Shown piece after piece: positions 15,470-22,177 of a stretch of DNA of 23,954 nt. A model generated the notes under the pieces. That model was not told where the DNA came from. It saw only the letters and a program-made list of their open reading frames with translations, and did no database searches. Within the stretch, counting starts at the first letter, position 1. Each line of letters starts with the position of its first letter. Source of the DNA: Pseudomonadota bacterium (GTDB taxonomy: Bacteria; Pseudomonadota; Alphaproteobacteria; Rhizobiales; Pleomorphomonadaceae); assembly GCA_023436885.1 (NCBI GenBank), contig JAEZHI010000017.1, positions 1 through 23,954 on the forward strand, written 5' to 3'. The position numbers and the translations under genes are program-made.

Positions 15470-16288
15470 TCATCCCTTGACCGAGCCGCTGGTCATGCCG
15501 GCGATGATGAAGCGCTGGCCTGAGAGATAGATGATGATCACGGGGATGATGGTGAGCAGGATGTCGGCGGAGACCAGGTTCCAACTGCTCTGGTACTGGC
15601 CGAAGAAGTTGTAGACCGCGAGGGTCATCGGCCAGTTGGCGCTGCTGTTCAGGTAATAGAGGGGTATCATGAAGTCATTCCAGATATTGAGGAAGTTCAG
15701 GATACCGGCGGTGACGAGCACCGGTTTCAACAGCGGCAGGATCACCAGGAAGAACAGCTGCGGCGGTCGGCAGCCATCGATGATGGCGGCCTCGTCGAGC
15801 TCGCGCGGGATGGTGTCGACGAAGCCGTAGATCAGGAATACCGAGAAGGGCACCTGCAGCGCGGCGTAGAGGATGATGACGCCGATCTTGGTGTTGATGA
15901 GGTGGGTCACCTGCATCATCGTCGTCAGCGTGAAGAAGTTGATCGGCAGGGCGATGCCCATGATCAGGAACAGGTAGAAGAAGCGGTTGAGGCCCGTCCT
16001 GTGGCGCGACATCACGAAGGCCGCCATGGCCGAGACCAGGGTGGCGAGGATGGTGGCCGACGTGGCGTAGAGCAGGCTGTTGAAGAAGCTGCCGATCAGC
16101 TTTCCCTTCTCGATGGCGATCAGGAAGTTCTCGAAATGCAGCTCGCTCGGCAGGTCGATGCTCATCTCACTCGCCTCGGGCGAGGATTTCAACGCGTTGA
16201 TGGTGATGAGATAGACCGGCAGCAGCATGATCAGGCTGGCCAGGAAGGCGGCGATATGGGCGGCGGGCGCGCGCAGGCTCTTGGGCAT
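15470..16288 (-). CDS. carbohydrate ABC transporter permease, MalG type
   Basis: This 272-residue inner-membrane permease of the CUT1 class has about six helices. It carries the EAA coupling loop, here DEAAIIDGCRPPQLFFLVIL followed by PLLKPVL, and typical flanks such as FSVFLIYGFVDTIPREL. I chose ATG 16288 because GAGGAG lies eight bases upstream; the in-frame GTG at 16303 overlaps the stop of the preceding gene and is less likely. It pairs with the upstream MalF-type subunit. It ends about 50 bp before the chosen GH31 start. Confidence 0.92.
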   Translation of the reverse strand: MPKSLRAPAAHIAAFLASLIMLLPVYLITINALKSSPEASEMSIDLPSELHFENFLIAIEKGKLIGSFFNSLLYATSATILATLVSAMAAFVMSRHRTGLNRFFYLFLIMGIALPINFFTLTTMMQVTHLINTKIGVIILYAALQVPFSVFLIYGFVDTIPRELDEAAIIDGCRPPQLFFLVILPLLKPVLVTAGILNFLNIWNDFMIPLYYLNSSANWPMTLAVYNFFGQYQSSWNLVSADILLTIIPVIIIYLSGQRFIIAGMTSGSVKG

Positions 16289-16299
16289 GGTCTCGCTCC

Positions 16300-17178
16300 T
16301 CACTCGCGATCCGCTTGGCGTTCCATCACCCGGATGACCAGGTAGCCGGTGACGACCAGGATCAGGAACAGAATGCTGGAAATGGCGGTGCCGAGCCCGA
16401 ACTGGCCCTTGGAAAAGGCCTTGAAGATCTCGGTCGACAGCACCTCGGTGGCGTAACCAGGCCCGCCGTTGGTCAGCGCATAGACGATGTCGAACACACG
16501 CAGTCCGTAGAGGACGTTGAGCACGGTGACGATCATCAGCGCCGGCATCAACATGGGAAGGGTGATGTGGCGGAACTTGGCCCAGGCGCCGGCGCCGTCT
16601 ATGGCAGCCGCCTCATAGAGATCCTTGGGAATGGTCTGCAGGCCGGCGAGCAGGATGACCATGATGTAGCCGATGCCCTTCCAGCTATCGACGCCGATCA
16701 CCGAATAGAGGGCGATGCCGGGATCGGTGAGCCAGGGAAGCGCCAGGCCGTCGAGGCCGATGGCACGGAGCGTACTGTTGAGAAGGCCCGTGGCAGGGTC
16801 GAGGATCGACCGGAAGATCAGCGCGACGACCAGCGTCGGCAGGATCACCGGCAGGTAGATCAGCACCCGGTAGCCGTTGACGAAGCGGCGGACGCCCTCG
16901 TTGAGCAACAGGGCCAGCGCCAGGCCGAACACCGTCTTGATGATGATCGTCCAGAAGGTGAACAGCAGCGTGTTGCCGATGAAGGACAGATAGTTCTCGT
17001 CGGGCGACAGGATGGTCCGGTAGTTGTCGAGGCCGATGAACTCCACCTCGTCGGAGTAGCTACTCCAGTCGGTGAACGAATAGGCGATGCCGCTGAGGCT
17101 CGGGATGATGAAGAACGTCACATAGAGGGCGAGTGCCGCGAGGACGAAGTAAAACGGGTAGGACCTGTGCGATTTCAT
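16300..17178 (-). CDS. carbohydrate ABC transporter permease, MalF type
   Basis: This 292-residue CUT1 permease has a first helix at about 9-30, the FTDWSSY segment common after helix 1 in sugar permeases, and an EAA loop reading YEAAAIDGAGAWAKFRHITL followed by PMLMPAL. The start at 17178 (MKSHRSYPFYF) is chosen over a GTG at 17205 because the product then begins just before helix 1; the ribosome binding site is weak (GGAA). Weak initiation after the upstream hairpin would keep permease levels below those of the binding protein. The stop overlaps the alternative GTG of the next gene. Confidence 0.92.
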   Translation of the reverse strand: MKSHRSYPFYFVLAALALYVTFFIIPSLSGIAYSFTDWSSYSDEVEFIGLDNYRTILSPDENYLSFIGNTLLFTFWTIIIKTVFGLALALLLNEGVRRFVNGYRVLIYLPVILPTLVVALIFRSILDPATGLLNSTLRAIGLDGLALPWLTDPGIALYSVIGVDSWKGIGYIMVILLAGLQTIPKDLYEAAAIDGAGAWAKFRHITLPMLMPALMIVTVLNVLYGLRVFDIVYALTNGGPGYATEVLSTEIFKAFSKGQFGLGTAISSILFLILVVTGYLVIRVMERQADRE

Positions 17179-17205
17179 TGCGATTTCCGTCGCTCGCGTT
17201 CGCAC

Positions 17206-17238
17206 CCCCGGCCAGGGAAACGTGCTCCGAGGCCGGGG
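17206..17238 (-). other. GC-rich hairpin between sugar binding protein and permease genes
   Basis: CCCCGGCC (17206-17213) and GGCCGGGG (17231-17238) are perfect 8-bp arms around 17 bases. It lies 38 bp after the binding-protein stop, with no T run. It is probably an mRNA stabiliser or attenuator that raises binding-protein yield over permease yield. Confidence 0.55.
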
Positions 17239-17275
17239 ACGGGCGCTGCGCCAAGTCAGAAGAAGCAGGAGGAGA

Positions 17276-18595
17276 CTACTTCTTCCAGGCGGGATCCCTG
17301 GCGGCCTTGGCGAGATCGGCGCGGCGCTTGTCGATGTTGGCGAGCACCTTGTCAGGGGCCATCGAGCCGGTGAACATCGCCGTCAGGTCGGCACCGAGAT
17401 CCATCCACTGCGGGTTCACATAAGTGACCGCCGTCTGGTAGACGGTGCCGCGCGCGTCCTTGTGGCTGTCGAACAGCGCCTGAGCGTCGGGGCTGAACTT
17501 GTTCTTGGCGCCGTCGAAGGGCAGCGTCATCGCTGTCGGCGTGTTGTCGATGAAGTAGTTGATGTTTTCCGGTTCCGCGAGGAAGGCCAGATACTGCTTG
17601 GCCGCGTCGATGTGGGCCGATCCCGAATAGATGAAGTGGGTCGGGCCGGCTGGGTTGATGTTGACCTGCTGGTTATCGGCAAGCGGCATCAGGAACACGC
17701 CGATGTCGGAAGCCTTCATGTCCGGATAGTCGTGCTCGACCAGCGAGCCGAAGCCGGTGTTGGCGAGCACCATGCCCACCTTGCCGCTGGCCATCGCCTT
17801 GGAGGCGCCGGTGTAGACGTCGGCGAGGGCGTTCTTGCCCATGTAGCCGAGGTCGAACATTTCCTTCAGCTGGGTCACCGCCGTGAGCATGGTGGGATTG
17901 CCGGCGAAGGTCGCCTTGTTGGCGTTGAGCGCATCGGCAAGGCCGGGCGTTACCTGTTCAAAGCGCGGCCCCAGCTCGGGGAACCACAGCACGTGGTGCC
18001 AGCCATCGGCGACCGGCTCATAGATCGGCTGGATGCCGTTATCGAGCAGCTTCTGGCAGGCGGCCTTGAACTCGGCGTAGCTCTTGGGCGCGCTGAGCCC
18101 ATATTGGGTGAACAGCTTCTTGTTGTAGCTGATCACCCAGGTGTTGCCGACGATGTCCCAATAGGTGAGGCCGTAGAGCTTGCCGCCGACCGTCGACTGG
18201 GCGGCGATCAGCTTGTCTTCCTTGGCAGCCCAAGGCTCGCCTGAGAGATCGACGGCGTTCTTCTCGACATTGTATTGCAGCTTGAGATCGCTGATGCCGC
18301 TCTGGCCGCCGAACAGGTCCGGACCTTCGCCGGAGTTCAGCTTGGTCTGGAGGACGTTGAAATACTGGCCCGACGGCAGGATCTGGAAATCGATGGCGAT
18401 GCCGGTCTTTTCCTCGAATTTCTTGGCGAGCGCCTGCTCGGCATCCTTCACCCAGTCCTGGCTCGCCATATAGGTGAGCGTCACCTTGTCTGCCGCGAGA
18501 CCGGCGCCGCTCGTCAGAGCGAGGAGCAGGCCGGAAGCGCCCGCAAGCGCCAGCATGCGCAACCCGCCCGTCATGGTGTTGTTCGTCGCTGTCAT
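17276..18595 (-). CDS. carbohydrate ABC transporter substrate-binding protein (family 1)
   Basis: This 439-residue periplasmic protein has a signal peptide at about 1-35 (LRMLALAGASGLLLALTSGA core, cleavage after an Ala-rich GLAA). The mature chain opens with KVTLTYMASQDWVKDAEQAL and follows the MalE/UgpB pattern, with a conserved GKVGMVLANTGFGSLV stretch in the middle and ENINYFIDNTPTAMTL near the C-terminal lobe. Aromatic residues likely stack on sugar rings. The linked GH31 enzyme suggests an alpha-linked oligosaccharide. GGGAGGA four bases before ATG 18595 decides the start; the longer frame to 18697 runs through promoter sequence. Confidence 0.93.
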   Translation of the reverse strand: MTATNNTMTGGLRMLALAGASGLLLALTSGAGLAADKVTLTYMASQDWVKDAEQALAKKFEEKTGIAIDFQILPSGQYFNVLQTKLNSGEGPDLFGGQSGISDLKLQYNVEKNAVDLSGEPWAAKEDKLIAAQSTVGGKLYGLTYWDIVGNTWVISYNKKLFTQYGLSAPKSYAEFKAACQKLLDNGIQPIYEPVADGWHHVLWFPELGPRFEQVTPGLADALNANKATFAGNPTMLTAVTQLKEMFDLGYMGKNALADVYTGASKAMASGKVGMVLANTGFGSLVEHDYPDMKASDIGVFLMPLADNQQVNINPAGPTHFIYSGSAHIDAAKQYLAFLAEPENINYFIDNTPTAMTLPFDGAKNKFSPDAQALFDSHKDARGTVYQTAVTYVNPQWMDLGADLTAMFTGSMAPDKVLANIDKRRADLAKAARDPAWKK

Positions 18596-18732
18596 CACAT
18601 CCTCCCTTGATGTCCCCCGGGCGGTGTCGCCCTCTCGCGACGGTCCGGCCCGAACCTCACCTTTGCTCACACGGTGCGCCGATCCGCGACGCTCCACCGG
18701 CTGACGTCTCCCTTGTCTCCCGGTTTTTCGCC

Positions 18733-18750
18733 ATTGTAAGCGCTTACAAT
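18733..18750. promoter_or_regulatory. LacI-family operator, copy 1
   Basis: ATTGTAAGCGCTTACAAT is a perfect 18-bp palindrome with the central CG typical of LacI-family sites. It lies 137 bp upstream of the sugar binding-protein start and probably covers that promoter. Its centre is 88 bp from copy 2. Confidence 0.88.
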
Positions 18751-18822
18751 CAGGGTGCTGTTCTCGCTACGGCTGTCCGTTTCATCCTCATTCAGACAGA
18801 CTTGAGATCGCGACCATGTTAA

Positions 18823-18836
18823 TGTAAGCGCTTACA
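18823..18836. promoter_or_regulatory. LacI-family operator, copy 2
   Basis: TGTAAGCGCTTACA is a perfect 14-bp palindrome identical to the core of copy 1. It lies 57 bp upstream of the LacI start at 18894, so the regulator probably controls itself as well as the divergent transport operon. Two sites 88 bp apart could support a repression loop. Confidence 0.87.
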
Positions 18837-18893
18837 ATGCTAAGTTCACTGCTCACTGTCTGTCAATGGGCGAAGTGGAGAGGCGGAGGATCC

Positions 18894-19931
18894 ATGCGGG
18901 GAATTGCCCATCTGGCTCGAGAGCTCGGCGTATCCACGGCGACTGTATCCCGCGCGCTCAACGGCAACCCCAACGTCAACGCCGAGACGCGGCAGAAGGT
19001 GCTCGAAACCGCCCAACGCCTGGGATATGCGGCCAATCAGGCGGCGCGGTCGCTCGCTCAGGGCGTCACCCATTCGGTCGGCCTGATGATCGAGCTCGAT
19101 CAGGAAAGCACCACCAGCACCGACTATTTCTTCATGGGGGTGGTGGAAGGCATGCAGGGCGTTCTCGCCGCCCATGGCCTCGATCTCCTGGTGCTGCCCT
19201 GCGCCAAGAGCCAGGACAACTTCACCTATCTGCAGCGCTTCGTGTCGCGCGGCGCCGTCGATGGCATGATCCTCGCCGAAACCCGGCGGATCGACCGGCG
19301 CATCGACCTGCTCAAGCAGTCCGGCATTCCCTTCGTCACGCTGGGGCGCAGCGACAGCGGCGGCGGCCACGCGTGGATCGATCTCGATTTCGAAGGAGTG
19401 ATGGCGACCGCCGTAGATCGTCTGGTGCGGCAAGGCCATCGGCGCATCGCAGTGACGGTACCCTCGAGCGACGCCAACTACGGGGCAATCTTCGCCGACG
19501 CCTATCGCGATAATCTCGCCCGGCATGGCCTCGAAGTCGACGACACGTTGATTTTCCAGACCCGTCGCCGCGAGGACGACGGCGATGGCATCGTCGACAG
19601 CCTGCTCGACCGCGCCGACCCCGCCACGGCGATCATCCTGTTCTACGAGGTGACGGCTATTGGCATCTACCGGCGCCTTGCCGAGCGGGGTCTGGCGCCC
19701 GGCCGCGACCTGTCTGTGATCGGTTTCCGAGGCGAGGATTCAGTGCGTTTCCTGACGCCGCAGGTGACCTGCTTCCACCTGTCGCTGCAGGAACTCGGGA
19801 CAGCTGCGGCCCGCGCGATGCTGGCGCAGATCCCGGCCACCGCCTCGCAATTCTCGTCGGCTGTCGTACAATGCAAGGTGCCATTGTCCCTGGTGCCAGG
19901 CGAGAGCGATGGGCCGGTTTCGAAGCGCTAA
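18894..19931 (+). CDS. LacI-family transcriptional repressor of the sugar operon
   Basis: This is a 345-residue regulator. The N-terminal helix-turn-helix and hinge (about 1-60) read IAHLARELGVSTATVSRALN and then NVNAETRQKVLETAQRLGY, a textbook LacI start. The rest is a periplasmic-binding-protein-like sensor domain, with RGAVDGMILAETRR and a late DLSVIGFRGEDSVRFLTPQVT segment. GGAGG five bases before ATG 18894 fixes the start; an in-frame ATG at 18837 overlaps operator copy 2 and would disrupt the domain layout. The likely inducer is the imported oligosaccharide or its product. It is divergent from the ABC-GH31 operon. Confidence 0.93.
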   Translation: MRGIAHLARELGVSTATVSRALNGNPNVNAETRQKVLETAQRLGYAANQAARSLAQGVTHSVGLMIELDQESTTSTDYFFMGVVEGMQGVLAAHGLDLLVLPCAKSQDNFTYLQRFVSRGAVDGMILAETRRIDRRIDLLKQSGIPFVTLGRSDSGGGHAWIDLDFEGVMATAVDRLVRQGHRRIAVTVPSSDANYGAIFADAYRDNLARHGLEVDDTLIFQTRRREDDGDGIVDSLLDRADPATAIILFYEVTAIGIYRRLAERGLAPGRDLSVIGFRGEDSVRFLTPQVTCFHLSLQELGTAAARAMLAQIPATASQFSSAVVQCKVPLSLVPGESDGPVSKR

Positions 19932-19951
19932 GCCTGGCATGGCCGACCGCA

Positions 19952-20272
19952 TCAGGTCAGGATGTCCCAAGCCTTATGGTCGGGATCGACGCCGTTGATT
20001 AGCATTGTGACGCCTGACGAATTCTCCATCCTGAGCGGCAGGATCTTGCGATAGGCGGGCGAGTCATACCAAGCCCTGGTCGCCGCAAGGCTTGGAAAAG
20101 CGATCACGATCAGGTCGTCGGGCCATGTGCCCTCCAGCTCGATCTTCGGGCCGCCGTGGATGATGAACTTGCCTTCGAAAGGCGCGAGTGTCGCATCGAT
20201 CTGTCTGAGATAGGCCACGATCTCCGGGCCCATCCGCACGTCGGTCAACCTTGCCACTGCAAAAGCCGTCAT
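19952..20272 (-). CDS. DUF1330 domain-containing protein
   Basis: This 106-residue cytosolic protein has a ferredoxin-like alpha/beta layout. The DUF1330 pattern is clear: GPEIVAYLRQIDATLAPFEG, a KFIIHGG strand, DDLIVIAFPSLAATRAWYDS, and SPAYRKILPLR. Family members are dimeric alpha+beta-barrel proteins of unknown function. GGAGGC lies four bases before ATG 20272; the frame also opens at 20290. It is divergent from the NTF2-like gene across a region with two palindromes, and convergent with lacI with a 20-bp gap. Confidence 0.85.
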   Translation of the reverse strand: MTAFAVARLTDVRMGPEIVAYLRQIDATLAPFEGKFIIHGGPKIELEGTWPDDLIVIAFPSLAATRAWYDSPAYRKILPLRMENSSGVTMLINGVDPDHKAWDILT

Positions 20273-20348
20273 ATGCGCCTCCGTTGCCATCGATCAGCCG
20301 CCGGTTGTCCGGGGCTCGCGGCAAGCCTCGGCTGGACGAGAGGTCGCT

Positions 20349-20371
20349 TCAATTACCTCCGACGTAATTGA
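20349..20371. promoter_or_regulatory. inverted repeat TCAATTAC-N7-GTAATTGA
   Basis: Two perfect 8-bp arms (20349-20356 and 20364-20371) surround CTCCGAC. The site lies between the divergent DUF1330 and NTF2-like genes, 76 and 111 bp from their starts. It is a candidate operator for the XRE regulator encoded downstream or for another dimeric factor. Confidence 0.5.
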
Positions 20372-20458
20372 GACGACGGCGCATGACGGTCAGTCTCGGT
20401 CTTGCAAACGACGTAGCCGAGCAACGCCAGCAGGATTGGCTGCTTTGCGTCGAAGCGA

Positions 20459-20472
20459 AACGATAGATCGTT
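20459..20472. promoter_or_regulatory. 14-bp palindrome abutting the NTF2-like ribosome binding site
   Basis: AACGAT-AG-ATCGTT (20459-20472) directly precedes GGAGG (20473-20477). Its small size and place suit an autoregulatory site of the XRE protein encoded in the same operon. This is inference from position and symmetry only. Confidence 0.38.
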
Positions 20473-20482
20473 GGAGGCAATG

Positions 20483-20854
20483 ATGACCAATGCAGCTGAG
20501 ATCGCGGCCCGTTACATCGACGTCTGGAACGAAAAGGACCCGACGCGGCGCAACGCACTGCTCACCGAGGCGTGGGCCGAGAACGCCGAATATGTCGACC
20601 CGATGATGCGCGGCAAGGGGCGAGGTGAGGTCGGGGCGCTGATCGGCGCTGTCCACGAGCGCTTCCCCGGTTTCCGCTTTGCCTTGCACGGCGCCGCCGA
20701 CGGCTACGGCGACAGGGTGCGCTTCTCGTGGACGCTTGGCCCGGACGGCGAGCCGGATATGATCGTCGGAACGGACTTCGTGCTTCTCGAAGACCAACGG
20801 ATCAAGACGGTGGCGGGCTTTCTGGACAAGGTTCCGGCCCCCAGCTCGGAGTAG
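20483..20854 (+). CDS. nuclear transport factor 2-like (SnoaL-like) protein
   Basis: This 123-residue protein has the NTF2-like cone fold pattern: an opening helix AAEIAARYIDVWNEKDPTRR, a YVDPMMRGKGRGEVGALIGA segment, then strands around FRFALHGAADGYGDRVRFSW and a final IVGTDFVLLEDQRIKTVAGF. Relatives include SnoaL-like isomerases, hydrolases and non-catalytic binding proteins, so no reaction can be named. GGAGG five bases upstream selects ATG 20483 over ATG 20480 and TTG 20471. It is followed after 5 bp by the XRE regulator and is probably co-transcribed with it. Confidence 0.8.
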   Translation: MTNAAEIAARYIDVWNEKDPTRRNALLTEAWAENAEYVDPMMRGKGRGEVGALIGAVHERFPGFRFALHGAADGYGDRVRFSWTLGPDGEPDMIVGTDFVLLEDQRIKTVAGFLDKVPAPSSE

Positions 20855-20859
20855 AAGGG

Positions 20860-21675
20860 ATGATGGAGGAGCTGTCTCCCAAGGCGAGCGACTTCCTGCG
20901 CAGCTGGCGACAGCGGCGGCGGCTCAGCCAGCTCGACTGCGCGCTGGAGGCCAATATCTCGCAACGCCACCTGAGCTTCATGGAAAGCGGTCGGGCGACG
21001 CCTAGCCGGGACATGCTCCTCCATCTCGCCGAATGCCTTGATATCCCGCTGCGCGAACGCAACGCCGCGCTTCTCGCTGCGGGATTTGCCCCGGTTTATC
21101 CGGAACGACGACTGGAAGACCCGGCGATGGAAAGTGCCCGCGAAGCGATCGAACGGCTGCTCAGGGCGCATGAGCCCTTTCCGGCGCTTGCCATCGACCG
21201 GCACTGGAACCTGATGGCGGCCAATGCCACCGTTGCGCCGCTGCTTGCCGGTGTTGAGGACCAGAAGTTGCTCGCCGCGCCCATCAACGTGCTGCGGCTC
21301 AGCCTCCATCCGAAGGGCCTGGCGCCGCAGATCGTCAATCTCGAGGAGTGGCGGAGCCATCTGCTCGACCGCTTGCGGCGGCAGATCGCCGCCACGCGGG
21401 ACGAGGTGCTGGTCGCGCTTCTGGCGGAGCTGATGGACTACCCCGGCGCCAGCCTACATTCGCAAGCATCGGCCGAGCTCGGCGCCGTTGTGGTGCCCAT
21501 GCGCCTCAAAACGCCGCGTGGCGAGTTGTCGCTGATTTCGACGACCACCGTCTTTGGCACGCCGCGTGACGTTCTCCTCTCCGAGATGGCCATCGAGACC
21601 TTCTTTCCAGCCGACGCGGCGACCCGCGATATTCTGGAAGGGGCGCTGAAGGACGTTGGCGAGGCCATGAACTGA
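20860..21675 (+). CDS. XRE-family regulator with MmyB-like ligand-binding domain
   Basis: This 271-residue protein has an N-terminal helix-turn-helix (about 8-65; FLRSWRQRRRLSQLDCALEA followed by the NISQRHLSFMESGRATPSRD recognition region) and a C-terminal domain (about 95-265) that resembles the PAS-like MmyB ligand-binding domain. The latter has the typical AIDRHWNLMAANATVAPLL strand-helix and a late ELSLISTTTVFGTPRDVLLSE-like region. Members of this group often control small neighbouring oxidoreductase or NTF2-like genes. The start is ATG 20860, with GGAG eight bases upstream; a longer frame to 20728 overlaps the NTF2-like gene and is rejected. Confidence 0.85.
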   Translation: MMEELSPKASDFLRSWRQRRRLSQLDCALEANISQRHLSFMESGRATPSRDMLLHLAECLDIPLRERNAALLAAGFAPVYPERRLEDPAMESAREAIERLLRAHEPFPALAIDRHWNLMAANATVAPLLAGVEDQKLLAAPINVLRLSLHPKGLAPQIVNLEEWRSHLLDRLRRQIAATRDEVLVALLAELMDYPGASLHSQASAELGAVVVPMRLKTPRGELSLISTTTVFGTPRDVLLSEMAIETFFPADAATRDILEGALKDVGEAMN

Positions 21676-21706
21676 GGGCGGTTTCGCCATGAGGTTTCGA
21701 ATGGGC

Positions 21707-21733
21707 AAAAAAAAGCCGGGCGTGAGCCCGGCT
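21707..21733 (-). terminator. strong intrinsic terminator of the small RNA
   Basis: AGCCGGGC and GCCCGGCT (21714-21733 on the plus strand) form a perfect 8-bp stem with a four-base loop. On the minus strand it is followed by a T8 tract (plus-strand A run 21707-21714). No minus-strand protein gene ends nearby; the LysR gene stops 445 bp away. It may also stop plus-strand transcripts from the XRE gene, where ATTAAGTTTT follows the stem. Confidence 0.88.
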
Positions 21734-21842
21734 ATTAAGTTTTGGAATGCGGATCGCAGGGACGATACCGCACCTTCCAGAGGGGAACAGCTGAAGATTC
21801 GCTTTCGCCGGGAGGATGGCGAGGGAACCAACACATCAGCTG
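21707..21842 (-). ncRNA. abcR: candidate AbcR-like (alpha-r15) trans-acting small RNA
   Basis: The proposed transcript is about 135 nt on the minus strand. Reading 5' to 3' it has a TTCCC stretch, then a hairpin with TCGCC/GGCGA arms (plus-strand 21805-21809 and 21818-21822) exposing ATCCTCCC, an anti-Shine-Dalgarno sequence. Next come an unpaired TTCCCCTC, a long hairpin (21744-21778; a GGAA/TTCC base plus nine pairs with one bulge and the loop TCCCTG), and the terminator. Three hairpins with CCTCCC/TCCC loops, the size, and the place beside an lsrB/vtlR-type gene and trxB agree with AbcR RNAs, which I recall as lying near lsrB in Sinorhizobium. AbcR RNAs bind Hfq and repress ABC-transporter binding-protein mRNAs. 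Transcription and family membership are inferred. Confidence 0.6.
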
Positions 21843-21847
21843 AGGTC

Positions 21848-21876
21848 TATATGCACCCGTCACCGGTGCAAAACAA
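21848..21876 (-). promoter_or_regulatory. sigma70-like promoter of the candidate small RNA
   Basis: On the minus strand TTGTTT (plus 21871-21876) and CATATA (plus 21848-21853) are separated by exactly 17 bases. Initiation about seven bases further would be near 21842. The -35 box is weak, which fits a promoter that needs an activator. Confidence 0.45.
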
Positions 21877-21878
21877 GC

Positions 21879-21906
21879 AGGCAATCTGCAAATCTGCTAT
21901 GCAATA
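21879..21906. promoter_or_regulatory. possible LysR-type activator site upstream of the small RNA promoter
   Basis: The stretch AGGCAATCTGCAAATCTGC (21879-21897) continuing to TATGCAATAT contains repeated AATCTGC units and GCAAT/TGCAA-like half sites. It starts immediately upstream of the -35 box, where LysR activators usually bind. The neighbouring VtlR/LsrB-type protein is the obvious candidate, since VtlR is known to activate an abcR gene in Brucella. The exact binding sequence is not verified. Confidence 0.35.
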
Positions 21907-22053
21907 TCCCGGTTATTTTGCCCAAACCGTAACATCATCGTGAAGTTTCTACGGTTTGTCGGTGTTTTCCGCTAAGGGAAAACGCGAGTCCTACGCGTAA
22001 AGCACAATGATACGTGGATCTGTTTGTCGGGTCAGAAACCAATTAGGAAATTC

Positions 22054-22140
22054 GCTCCGGGGAGTCGGCTGGCGTGACTTTCGAGAACCGGAGCGCAGCG
22101 GACATCAAGTCCGTGAGCACCGGCAGCGCAGAAAGTCGCG
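22054..22140. repeat. structured element with tandem GAGnACCGG(n)AGCGCAG units
   Basis: Two direct repeats, GAGAACCGGAGCGCAG (22083-22098) and GAGCACCGGCAGCGCAG (22115-22131), flank a hairpin CGGAC-ATCAA-GTCCG (22099-22113). All of this is enclosed by a 10-pair stem, CGTGACTTTC (22073-22082) with GAAAGTCGCG (22131-22140), with one G-T pair. A competing stem GCTCCGG (22054-22060) / CCGGAGC (22088-22094) would exclude part of this fold. I do not recognise the family. It could be a dispersed REP-like repeat or a structured RNA. Confidence 0.5.
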
Positions 22141-22177
22141 TTAGACGGCCGCCTGAGTAGAATTTAAAAATGGTTTC

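Larger units (their letters stand above)
21676..22177. other. structured intergenic region between XRE and LysR genes
   Basis: This 502-bp region has no convincing protein gene. It contains the candidate small RNA with its promoter, LysR-type site and terminator (21707-21905), three further inverted repeats and the unexplained element at 22054-22140. Additional hairpins are CAAACCGT (21923-21930) with ACGGTTTG (21951-21958), and GTTTTCC (21964-21970) with GGAAAAC (21977-21983). Confidence 0.65.

Noticed and set aside
15420..15584. N-terminal extension of the GH31 frame
   Set aside because: It overlaps the permease gene and encodes a His/Arg-rich stretch unlike GH31 proteins. ATG 15473 remains a possible translationally coupled start, but anything longer is not supported.
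21735..21836. 33-codon open frame on the minus strand ending just before the strong terminator
   Set aside because: It has no Shine-Dalgarno sequence, its composition is unremarkable, and it lies inside the hairpins of the proposed small RNA, so a non-coding RNA explains it better. A dual-function RNA cannot be excluded.
21689..21943. 84-codon plus-strand frame in the XRE-LysR intergenic region
   Set aside because: It runs straight through the terminator and the promoter of the small RNA, and shows no family resemblance.
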